A stretch of 33,679 bases of DNA, from positions 1 to 33,679 of the forward strand of contig CAYVJA010000028.1 of assembly GCA_964451605.1 (NCBI GenBank), in the 5' to 3' direction. Below the pieces are notes generated by a model. It did not search any database and was not told the origin of the DNA. It was given only the letters and a program-made list of their open reading frames with translations. The stretch is from JAQVSH01 sp964451605. GTDB lineage: Bacteria; Bacteroidota; Bacteroidia; Bacteroidales; UBA4181. The position numbers were made by a program, and so were the translations under genes. Shown piece after piece: positions 8,201-14,859 of this stretch; within the stretch, counting starts at the first letter, position 1; each line of letters begins with the position of its first letter.

Positions 8201-9011
8201 CATGGTATTTACCGAGCAGAACCGCAGCCGGGAACTGACCGCTGCCCAGCAACTGGCAGCCACCTCGCGCGTACTGAAAGGCTATAACGATACCCTGGCC
8301 TCGCGGTGCCTGGCCATTGCCGAAGAGATTTATCACCAACCCGAACCGCAGCCCGCAGGCAATCGGGTCCAACGTCCGGCAGATAAAACGGGAGCTGCCA
8401 TCGAACTCTATATCTCCACCCAGAAAGCCGAATATAGGGAATACCTGCAGGAAAACTTTTCGAATCTTATCGGTAGATTCAACAATTACGGCTGGATGCT
8501 GGGGCGCATTAAGCACACCTTTACCGGTCCCGAAGACCAATGGCAACTGCAAAAGGCCGTTACTGCCCTGGCCGAAAGTATCAACTCTCAGGCATCCGAA
8601 ACCCCTTACGGCGTACCCTACCGGCCCTCAATCTGGGGAGCCGGATGGGATATCCAGCGTTTTGGCATGAAACACTACTTCCTGGTAAAGTCCTTTCCCG
8701 AATCCTTCCCGAAAGAGGTGCTTTTTAATGCGCTCAACTTTATTCTGGGTGTACATCCCGGCGAAAACACCGCTTCGTTTGCCTCAGGCATAGGCTCCCG
8801 TTCGGCAACCGTGGCCTATGGAGTCAATCGGGCCGACTGGTCGTACATTCCGGGAGGTGTGGCCTCCGGAACCGCCCTGATTCGACCGGATTTTGCCGAA
8901 CTGCTCGATTTTCCCTTTCTCTGGCAACAGATGGAATATGTAATGGGGGGCGGTTCGAGCAACTATATGTTTTTGGTTCTGGCTGCAGATCAACTCTTAT
9001 CGAATCCGTAG
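5253..9011 (+). CDS. Secreted fusion: AGE/cellobiose 2-epimerase-like domain + GH9 glycosidase
   Basis: The 1252-residue protein has a signal peptide (about 1-23, ending LPLDAQ). Residues about 25-430 form an N-acylglucosamine/cellobiose 2-epimerase barrel: Arg85 in LNARILWTF, His216 in MNTHLHVL, His277 and Glu280 in GHDIEMSW, His408 in CPYHNSR. These fit the catalytic residues known for Rhodothermus cellobiose 2-epimerase (R66, H200, H259, E262, H390) with nearly the same spacing. Residues about 440-710 are the beta-rich region often found before Bacteroidota GH9 domains. An Ig-like module begins near 715 (IHVSQVGYHP), then GH9 with Asp863/Asp866 in HDAGDYD and the probable acid Glu1228 in QQMEYVMGGG. 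The usual GH9 His-x-Arg signature is absent (GVNRADWSYIPGG instead), so the substrate may not be plain cellulose. Expected location is periplasm or cell surface. The xylose genes downstream suggest a hemicellulose role. Confidence 0.88.
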   Translation: MKKALVVLFVSLLAAFPALPLDAQTKKPNPTLDTLSREIVTDLRQNILPFWKQHSVDPTGGFYGRLLYDGVPIPGVQKGAVLNARILWTFSSEYRLFADSKALELANRAQREYIDRFIDKEYGGVYWLLSGQGPSHDSVKLAYAIAFGIYGLSEHYRATKNPESLEKAIELYNSLETHLFDKSYGGYLESASRKWDGPARFSYEGDGTQEKSMNTHLHVLEAYTNLFRVWPDPRLKQQTEALIELFLNKIIDHKRGHQKLFFARNWDSLAEIDSYGHDIEMSWLLYEAAKVLNDKKLLKETAKVAVEIARVQAAEGLHPEGGMMYEKKGNRLNQERSWWPQSEAVVGFLNAWELSNDPFFLEQASNMWQFIKTRMIDRTYGEWFSGISRDGKTEAAADKASPWRCPYHNSRMGFEVCERFLKERPDLLSATLTAATRPTAPLPKEFILNTQGYFENGPANVMVFQDIYPEGHQGGVGIIQHGRRVATNGDLRLEATPGQWQPLPKAGKRVVDKEKKSISIEMSYPDPAQNMRGFNPLRYPDLELNYKVQVEPRGDAVYIRVDLDRPIPEAFVGKIGFNMELFPGWLFGKTWQMDGKFGIFPRQPNGASILDINRVAQAVPIAAGKELVVVPEENLQRLSIRSENGSLQLLDGRIQHNNGWFVVRQTVAAGITEKAIEWLVTPNAMAGWKADPVIHVSQVGYHPLQKKMAVIELDKNDVERDSIGLYRIEANGNPTLVQSALGTEWGRFLRYDNLQFDFSDVKQEGMYFVQYATQRSQPFKIGADIYKREVWQPVLDYFLPVQMCHMRVSEKYRVWHDYCHMDDALMAPLNYNHIDGYVQGESTLTPFKPADHVPGLNIGGWHDAGDYDIRIESQAEECYILTLAREAFGVDYDNTTINQATRQVEIHQPDGKPDILQQIEHGALSIVAGYNQLGRLYRGIIAPTVRQYVLLGDASAMTDGEVRGTRPADFFGSVTLPDPYDDRMVFTEQNRSRELTAAQQLAATSRVLKGYNDTLASRCLAIAEEIYHQPEPQPAGNRVQRPADKTGAAIELYISTQKAEYREYLQENFSNLIGRFNNYGWMLGRIKHTFTGPEDQWQLQKAVTALAESINSQASETPYGVPYRPSIWGAGWDIQRFGMKHYFLVKSFPESFPKEVLFNALNFILGVHPGENTASFASGIGSRSATVAYGVNRADWSYIPGGVASGTALIRPDFAELLDFPFLWQQMEYVMGGGSSNYMFLVLAADQLLSNP

Positions 9012-9046
9012 TTTTCTGACACCCCGAAAAAAATAAAAAAAAGGTG

Positions 9047-9077
9047 TTGTCTTTTTAAAAATTGGCGTGTATATTTA
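9047..9077 (+). promoter_or_regulatory. Possible promoter of the GntR-type regulator
   Basis: TTG (9047-9049), 20 bases, then TATATTTA (9070-9077) is near the Bacteroidota consensus with the last base changed. A direct repeat CAGAACAG (9081-9088 and 9091-9098) lies between it and the ATG at 9100 and might be part of an autoregulatory site. Confidence 0.35.
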
Positions 9078-9099
9078 CGGCAGAACAGACCAGAACAGT

Positions 9100-10095
9100 A
9101 TGCCGTTTCGATTCGAAATTAACGATAAATCCAATTCGCTGAAATACATTCAGTTGGTGGATTCTATTGCCAATGCCATCAATGAGAGCACGCTGCTCGA
9201 AGGAGACATGCTCCCTTCGGTGAACGATCTGGTTAGAAGTGCTGCGCTGTCGCGCGATACGGTTTTCAAAGCCTATTCCGAGTTAAAAAACAGGGGATTA
9301 ATTGAATCGGTGCCTAACCGGGGCTATTTTGTGGCCAGGAATCGAAATCGGGTACTCCTCTTTCTCGACACCTACAAAGCCTACAAGGAGGTTCTTTATG
9401 AAGGGTTTCGCTCGAATCTGCCCGAAAACATTTCGGTCGATCTCCATTTTCACCACTATAATATTGAGGTGCTTGAGCACATTGTAAACGAAAGCTTGGG
9501 AAAATACAGCCATTACATTGTAATGAGCTTCGACCATCCCGATATAGAGCGCATCATCAATAAAATTCCAGTCGAAAAGCTGCTGATTATCGACTGGACC
9601 ATTCACGCGGGGAAACAACACTCCTTTGTTTGCCAGAACTTCGGTTCGGCACTCTATAAGATTCTCGAACAGTATGCCTCGCGCATAAAGCAATACAAAC
9701 GTTTCGTCTATCTCTACCCCGAAAAGATGACCTATCATCCCAGGGAGTCAATCGATAACTTCCTGAAATTCATTCGGAGAGGATCGGTGCAGGGCGAGTT
9801 GGTCTTCGATCCCAAACGGGTTATCATTCAGCCCGGCGATCTCTATCTGCTTGTGAGCGACCGCACCCTGGCCATGTTGCTCGATCAGGCTTCCGAACGA
9901 GGCCTGGAAGTAGGACGCGACTTTGGCATCATTTCATACAACGAAACGCCGATGAAACGATATGTAAAAGAGGGGATCACCGTAATCTCAACCGATTTTA
10001 TTGAAATGGGCAGAAAGGCAGCAGAGTATGTGCTGAATCCGGGCCCCATTCAATATACGGTCCCCACCCGACTGATAGACAGACGCTCATTCTAA
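9100..10095 (+). CDS. GntR-family transcriptional regulator with sugar-binding (LacI-like) C-terminal domain
   Basis: I use the ATG at 9100 (MPFRFEIND), because the upstream in-frame ATG at 9067 lies inside the predicted promoter; this gives 331 residues. The N-terminal winged helix (about 12-80) shows the GntR pattern: YIQLVDSIANAI, LPSVNDLVRSAALSRDTVFKAYSEL, and the wing GLIESVPNRGYFV. The remainder (about 95-331) looks like a periplasmic-binding-protein type domain, with LLVSDRTLAMLLDQA and FGIISYNETPM near the end. This layout is that of AraR-like regulators, which release DNA upon binding a sugar. Lying 26 bases before xylB and after the GH9 gene, it probably controls the xylose genes and perhaps the epimerase-GH9 gene. 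The effector (xylose or a xylo-oligosaccharide) is inferred. Confidence 0.85.
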   Translation: MPFRFEINDKSNSLKYIQLVDSIANAINESTLLEGDMLPSVNDLVRSAALSRDTVFKAYSELKNRGLIESVPNRGYFVARNRNRVLLFLDTYKAYKEVLYEGFRSNLPENISVDLHFHHYNIEVLEHIVNESLGKYSHYIVMSFDHPDIERIINKIPVEKLLIIDWTIHAGKQHSFVCQNFGSALYKILEQYASRIKQYKRFVYLYPEKMTYHPRESIDNFLKFIRRGSVQGELVFDPKRVIIQPGDLYLLVSDRTLAMLLDQASERGLEVGRDFGIISYNETPMKRYVKEGITVISTDFIEMGRKAAEYVLNPGPIQYTVPTRLIDRRSF

Positions 10096-10121
10096 CGAAC
10101 TCTAACCAATAACTATAACAG

Positions 10122-11606
10122 ATGAATTTTTTAGGATACGACATCGGAAGCTCCTCAGTAAAGGCTTCGCTGATTAACGGCGAAACCGGGCAATGCATCG
10201 CCTCCGACTTCTTCCCTAAACAGGAGATGGCTATTACCGCCCACCGTTCGGGCTGGGCCGAACAACATCCCGACCTCTGGTGGGAAAATCTGAAACTGGC
10301 CACCCAATCGGTGATGGCAGAATCGAAAATCGATCCTGCTTCGATTGGGGGTATAGGAATATCTTATCAGATGCACGGACTGGTGCTGGTTGACAAAGAG
10401 AATCGGGTATTGCGCGATTCCATTATCTGGTGCGACAGCCGTGCTGCCGAAATCGGAAATCGTGCCTTCAGCGACCTGGGAGGGCAACGATGCCTGGAGA
10501 GCCTGCTTAATTCGCCGGGCAACTTCACCGCTTCGAAACTGCGCTGGGTGAAAGAGAACGAACCGGAACTTTTCCGCCGGGTGCATCAACTGATGCTTCC
10601 GGGCGATTACATTGCACTTCGTTTAACCGGACAGGCGGCAACCACCATTTCGGGCCTTTCGGAGGGAATCTTCTGGGATTTCAAGAAAAACGAACTCTCC
10701 GAAAGTCTGCTTCAGTACTATGGCTTTAGCCGTGATATGATTCCCGAAATCTTCCCTGTCTTTGCCGAACAGGGCAGGGTCACCGCAGCTGCAGCTGCCG
10801 AACTGAGTCTGGCACCCGGCACCAAAGTTACCTATCGTGCAGGCGACCAACCCAACAATGCCCTTTCGCTCAATGTGCTCAATCCCGGCGAAATTGCCAC
10901 CACCGCAGGCACCTCCGGCGTAGTGTACGGCGTGAGTGAGGAGGCAAAATACGATCCCTTGTCAAGGGTAAACTCCTTTGCCCATGTGAACCACACCCTC
11001 GAACAAAATCGTCTGGGTGTACTGCTCTGCATCAATGGCACAGGTATTCTGAACTCCTGGATGAACAAACAGGTAGGAAATAAAACCTATAGCTATCCTC
11101 AGATGAACCAACTGGCCTCATCGGTACCCATAGGGTCGGAAGGATTAACCATTCTGCCCTTTGGTAACGGAGCCGAACGCATCCTGCAAAACAAGAATAT
11201 CGGTGCGCAAATCAGCGGACTCAGCTTTAACACGCACACGCAGGCACATCTTTTCCGGGCCTCGCAGGAGGGAATCGCTTTTGCCTTCCACTTTGGAATG
11301 GAGATTATGAAGCATATGGGCATTCACCCCAATGTAATCAGAGCAGGTCATGCCAATATGTTCCTTAGCCCTCTTTTCCGCGATACGCTGGCAGGCATTA
11401 CCGGTGCTACAATTGAACTGTACAATACCGACGGTTCTGTTGGCGCGGCCCGGGGTGCAGCGCTGGGAGCAGGGTACTACGCTTCGTTTGCCGAAGCTTT
11501 CGGAAACCTGAAGATTGTTGAAACCATAGAACCCAATCTGCTTAACAAGGCCCAATACGACGCGGCTTATCACAATTGGAAAACCCTGCTTGCCAAGTTT
11601 GTCTGA
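10122..11606 (+). CDS. xylB: Xylulokinase
   Basis: The enzyme phosphorylates D-xylulose with ATP to D-xylulose 5-phosphate, which enters the pentose phosphate pathway. The 494-residue protein is a FGGY-family carbohydrate kinase of normal length. It begins FLGYDIGSSSVKASL (phosphate-1 loop) and has GISYQMHGLVLVD, the xylulokinase-type M-H-G substrate motif, then YRAGDQPNNAL with Asp242 as probable catalytic base. The second half carries the ATP-binding features TTAGTSGVVYG, EGLTILPFGNGAERIL and the C-terminal GAARGAALGAG. Its position just before xylose isomerase (41 bases) supports xylulose as substrate rather than glycerol or gluconate. It is probably co-transcribed with xylA. Confidence 0.95.
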   Translation: MNFLGYDIGSSSVKASLINGETGQCIASDFFPKQEMAITAHRSGWAEQHPDLWWENLKLATQSVMAESKIDPASIGGIGISYQMHGLVLVDKENRVLRDSIIWCDSRAAEIGNRAFSDLGGQRCLESLLNSPGNFTASKLRWVKENEPELFRRVHQLMLPGDYIALRLTGQAATTISGLSEGIFWDFKKNELSESLLQYYGFSRDMIPEIFPVFAEQGRVTAAAAAELSLAPGTKVTYRAGDQPNNALSLNVLNPGEIATTAGTSGVVYGVSEEAKYDPLSRVNSFAHVNHTLEQNRLGVLLCINGTGILNSWMNKQVGNKTYSYPQMNQLASSVPIGSEGLTILPFGNGAERILQNKNIGAQISGLSFNTHTQAHLFRASQEGIAFAFHFGMEIMKHMGIHPNVIRAGHANMFLSPLFRDTLAGITGATIELYNTDGSVGAARGAALGAGYYASFAEAFGNLKIVETIEPNLLNKAQYDAAYHNWKTLLAKFV

Positions 11607-11647
11607 CAAGTAATTACCTATAATAATCATTCTTTAAACTTCAAATT

Positions 11648-13014
11648 ATGAGCGCTTTAATCGGAAACAAAGAGTATTTCAAAGGAATCGGACAGATTCA
11701 GTTCGAAGGGCCGAAAACCAAAAACCGGCTCGCCTTCAGATGGTATGATGCCAACAAGGTGGTTGCAGGAAAAACCATGAAAGAACACCTCCGTTTTGCC
11801 ATGGCTTACTGGCACACTCTCTGCGGCACAGGTGGCGACCCTTTTGGTCCCGGAACCAAAAACTTCCCTTGGGATGNNNNNNNNNNNNNNNNNNNNNNNN
11901 NNNNNNNNNNNNNNNNNNCAAAGAGGTTATGGCAGCCAATATTGCCCGGATGGATGCAGCTTTTGAGTTTATGACCAAAATCGGTATCCCCTTCTACTGC
12001 TTCCACGATGTGGACGTTGCCGGCGGTGATGGATCGGTGTTTGACATCGAAAAAAGACTGGCCAAGATGGTTGAACTGGCCAAAGAGAAACAGGCTGCTT
12101 CGGGTGTAAAACTGCTCTGGGGAACCGCCAATGTATTCAGTAACCCCCGTTACATGAACGGAGCCTCCACCAATCCCGACTTCAACGTTGTGGCCAACGC
12201 TTCGGTTCAGGTTAAGAACGCTATCGACGCCACCATTGCACTGGGAGGAACCGGATATGTATTCTGGGGCGGCCGTGAAGGATACATGAGCCTGCTTAAC
12301 ACCGACACCCGCAGAGAGCTCGACCACCTGGGTCAGTTCCTCCGCAACGCACGTGATTATGCCCGCGCCAATGGGTTCAAAGGCACCTTCTTTATCGAAC
12401 CCAAACCCATGGAGCCCACCAAGCACCAGTACGACTTCGATACCCAGACTGTTCTCGGCTTCCTCAACGCTCAGGGTCTGATAAACGATTTCAAAATCAA
12501 CGTAGAGGTGAACCACGCCACGCTGGCAGGCCACACTTTTGCACACGAACTCCGTTTTGCAGCCGATGCCGGCAAATTGGGCTCGATCGATGCCAATAAG
12601 GGTGACAACCAAAACGGATGGGATACGGACGAGTTCCCCACCAGTGTTTACGAAATTACCGAGGCAATGCTCGAAATTCTGGCTGCAGGCGGATTCACCG
12701 ACGGCGGTATCAACTTCGATGCCAAGACCCGTCGGAACTCCACCGATCTGGAAGATATTTTCATTGCCCACATCAGCGGAATGGATGTATTTGCCCGTGC
12801 TCTCATCATTGCCGACCGCATCCGGACCGAATCGGATTATCTGAAATTCCGCGCCAACCGCTACGCCTCGTTCGACAGTGGTAACGGAAAAGCTTTCGAA
12901 CAGGGAAAACTCAGCCTTGAGCAGATGTATACCATTGCCAAAGAGGTGGGCGAACCCAAGCAGATTAGCGGAAAGCAGGAGATGCTCGAACAACTGATCA
13001 ACGACTATATTTAG
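11648..13014 (+). CDS. xylA: Xylose isomerase (interrupted by an assembly gap)
   Basis: The enzyme interconverts D-xylose and D-xylulose with divalent metals. The N-terminal part (KEYFKGIGQIQFEG, FAMAYWHTLCGTGGDPFG, FPWD) and the rest (YCFHDVDVAGGDG, LLWGTANVFSNPRYMNGA, YVFWGGREGYMSL, FIEPKPMEPTKHQYD, NVEVNHATLAGHTF, GSIDANKGDNQNGWDTD, INFDAKTRRNS) match the family II isomerases of Bacteroides throughout, including the catalytic His in FHDVD and the metal ligands. The two halves are in different frames because the 42 N at 11877-11918 are not the true gap length. Family alignment suggests only one or two residues are missing, so the real gene is almost certainly intact. A strong terminator follows. 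Confidence 0.95.
11877..11918. other. Assembly gap (42 N) inside xylA
   Basis: Reading frames on the two sides differ, and in-frame continuation needs a gap length of 1 modulo 3, which 42 is not. The flanks read FPWD-G.. and then ..C-KEVMAANIARMD; related isomerases have just two residues there. Confidence 0.95.
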
Positions 13015-13025
13015 TCAATTCTTTT

Positions 13026-13095
13026 AGAGGATGTCTCGAGAACCGGCGTCGGAATGGCCCTTACGGTACGGTTCGTTGAGGCATCCTCTTTTTTT
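13026..13095 (+). terminator. Terminator or attenuator between xylA and the xylose transporter
   Basis: A 12-base stem with one G-U pair (AGAGGATGTCTC at 13026-13037 with GAGGCATCCTCT at 13078-13089) encloses a second hairpin (GAACCG at 13040-13045 with CGGTTC at 13069-13074) and is followed by a T run to 13095. It should end most xylBA transcripts and reduce read-through into the transporter gene, 26 bases further on. Confidence 0.8.
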
Positions 13096-13121
13096 CCTAC
13101 CTATTAACCTATCCTAAAAAA

Positions 13122-14801
13122 ATGGCATTTATTGACACCTCCGGAAAAGCTGCCACAAACAGCTTCAGTAAAGGAAATCCCCTCTATGTCACGCTTCTGA
13201 CTCTGGTTGCAACACTCGGCGGATTGCTCTTTGGTTACGATACCGCCGTGGTGAACGGTGCAGAAAAATCGCTGGTAGAGTTCTATATCTCCCGGATTCT
13301 TGACCCTGCGCAGAACGAATACGCCCTCTCCATGATCAGCCAGTACAAAGGGTTGATGGCTTTTGTGATTCTGCTGGTTTTCACTATCATCTCCGGACAG
13401 ATTGTAAAACTGTTGGGAAATAAAAAGGGGTTAACCGTATCGGCAGTCATTCTCGTCTCTGTCGGAATTTGGATTGCCTCTTTTCTTTCGACCCCCATAT
13501 CGTTCGAACCTGCCGCTCTGAAAGACACTGCCGACACCATTAAGGGGTTTGTGATTGCCAGTGCGCTGATAGGATGTATTATCGGTGGAGCCATTTCCGG
13601 ATTTATATCCAAATCGCTGGGACGAAGAAACGGTCTCTTCATTGCTGCCATCGCATTTTTTGTGTCGGCTATTGGTGCCTGGAAACCCGAATTTTTTAAT
13701 GTATTTGGTACCCTCGACGTCTACTCCTTTGTGATTTTCCGTATTATCGGGGGAATTGGCGTGGGTATTGCTTCCATGATTTCGCCCATGTACATTGCCG
13801 AGATTGCACCGGCTAAAATCCGTGGCCGACTGGTCTCGTTTAACCAGTTTGCCATCATTTTCGGTATGCTGGTCATCTACTTTGTAAACTTCTTTATTGC
13901 ACGTCAGGGCGACGAGCAGTGGCTGATTGACGAAGGCTGGCGACTCATGTTCCTTTCGGGTGCCATCCCCGCCGGACTTTTCCTGATCCTGCTCTTTTTT
14001 GTACCCGAAACGCCTCGTTTTCTGGTGCTGAACAACAAAGAGGATAAAGCCTTAAAAGTACTGAACCGCATTGCCGGTAAAGAACAGGCACAAACCATTC
14101 TCAATGAGATTAAAGGGACCACGCGCGAACAGAATGCACCCTGGCTTTCGTATGGATTCCTGGTGATATTCATCGGGATTATGCTCTCTGTGTTCCAACA
14201 ATTTGTGGGAATCAATGTGGTACTCTACTATGCCGGCAATATCTTCCGGAACATGGGAGCATCAACCGACAGTTCGCTGATGCAAACCATTATCGTAGGA
14301 ATAGTTAACCTCACCTTCACTGTGGTTGCCATTCTCACCGTCGACAAATTCGGCCGCAAGCCGCTCATGATTATCGGCTCGATTGGAATGGCTGTAAGTA
14401 TGCTTGCTCTCGGTTTTACCTTCTATTTGGGAGGAAGCGATCTTTCGCAGTCGGGCAGTATGGCTGCCCTCATCTTTATGCTGCTCTATACCGCAGCCTT
14501 TGCCATGAGCTGGGGTCCGGTATGCTGGGTGCTTCTGGCCGAAATTTTCCCGAACTCCATCCGGGGAGCCATGTCGATTGCCGTGGCTGCACAATGGATT
14601 GCCAACTGGATTGTATCGTTTACCTTCCCTATGATGAACGACAATGTTTGGCTTACTTCGCAGTTCAACCATGGCTTCAGCTATTGGATCTATGGCGTTA
14701 TGGGTATCCTGTCGGCCATCTTTGTTTGGCGACTTGTTCCCGAAACCAAAGGCAAGACCCTGGAGGAGATGGAAAAACTCTGGAAGAAGAAACAGGCCTG
14801 A
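13122..14801 (+). CDS. xylE: MFS sugar porter, probable xylose:H+ symporter
   Basis: The 559-residue inner-membrane protein belongs to the sugar porter branch of the MFS, with about 12 membrane helices. Family motifs seen: GGLLFGYDTAVVNGA in the first helix, SKSLGRRNGL, RIIGGIGVGIASM followed by PMYIAEIAPAKIRGRL, VPETPRFL before the central loop, FQQFVGINVVLYYAGNIF in helix 7, VDKFGRKPL, WGPVCWVLLAEIFPNSIRG and the final VPETKGKTLEEME. It is longer than E. coli XylE (491 residues), with extra residues after the first helix (near 50-75) and between helices 3 and 4. Xylose as substrate is inferred from the Q-Q-x-x-G-I-N motif plus its place next to xylBA; glucose or arabinose cannot be excluded from sequence. 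Confidence 0.9.
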   Translation: MAFIDTSGKAATNSFSKGNPLYVTLLTLVATLGGLLFGYDTAVVNGAEKSLVEFYISRILDPAQNEYALSMISQYKGLMAFVILLVFTIISGQIVKLLGNKKGLTVSAVILVSVGIWIASFLSTPISFEPAALKDTADTIKGFVIASALIGCIIGGAISGFISKSLGRRNGLFIAAIAFFVSAIGAWKPEFFNVFGTLDVYSFVIFRIIGGIGVGIASMISPMYIAEIAPAKIRGRLVSFNQFAIIFGMLVIYFVNFFIARQGDEQWLIDEGWRLMFLSGAIPAGLFLILLFFVPETPRFLVLNNKEDKALKVLNRIAGKEQAQTILNEIKGTTREQNAPWLSYGFLVIFIGIMLSVFQQFVGINVVLYYAGNIFRNMGASTDSSLMQTIIVGIVNLTFTVVAILTVDKFGRKPLMIIGSIGMAVSMLALGFTFYLGGSDLSQSGSMAALIFMLLYTAAFAMSWGPVCWVLLAEIFPNSIRGAMSIAVAAQWIANWIVSFTFPMMNDNVWLTSQFNHGFSYWIYGVMGILSAIFVWRLVPETKGKTLEEMEKLWKKKQA

Positions 14802-14816
14802 TTATTCAGGTTACCA

Positions 14817-14852
14817 CACCGCCCGGGGGTGAAAGCCCCCGGTGTCGCGGTG
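14817..14852. repeat. GC-rich palindromic hairpin with GAAA loop between convergent genes
   Basis: CCGGGGGT (14823-14830) and GCCCCCGG (14835-14842) form an 8-base stem closed by the tetraloop GAAA, and CACCGC (14817-14822) pairs with GCGGTG (14847-14852) outside it, leaving TGTC unpaired. There is no T run. It may be a REP-type palindrome or a transcript-end stabiliser for the two converging operons. Confidence 0.55.
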
Positions 14853-14859
14853 GATTGAT

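Noticed and set aside
9016..9056. Possible terminator after the epimerase-GH9 gene (ACACC ... GGTGT then T run)
   Set aside because: The stem is only 5 bases with a loop of about 20 A-rich bases, too weak to support.
11806..12993. Open frame of 395 codons on the minus strand across xylA
   Set aside because: It is antisense to well-conserved xylose isomerase and spans the N gap; no motif supports it.
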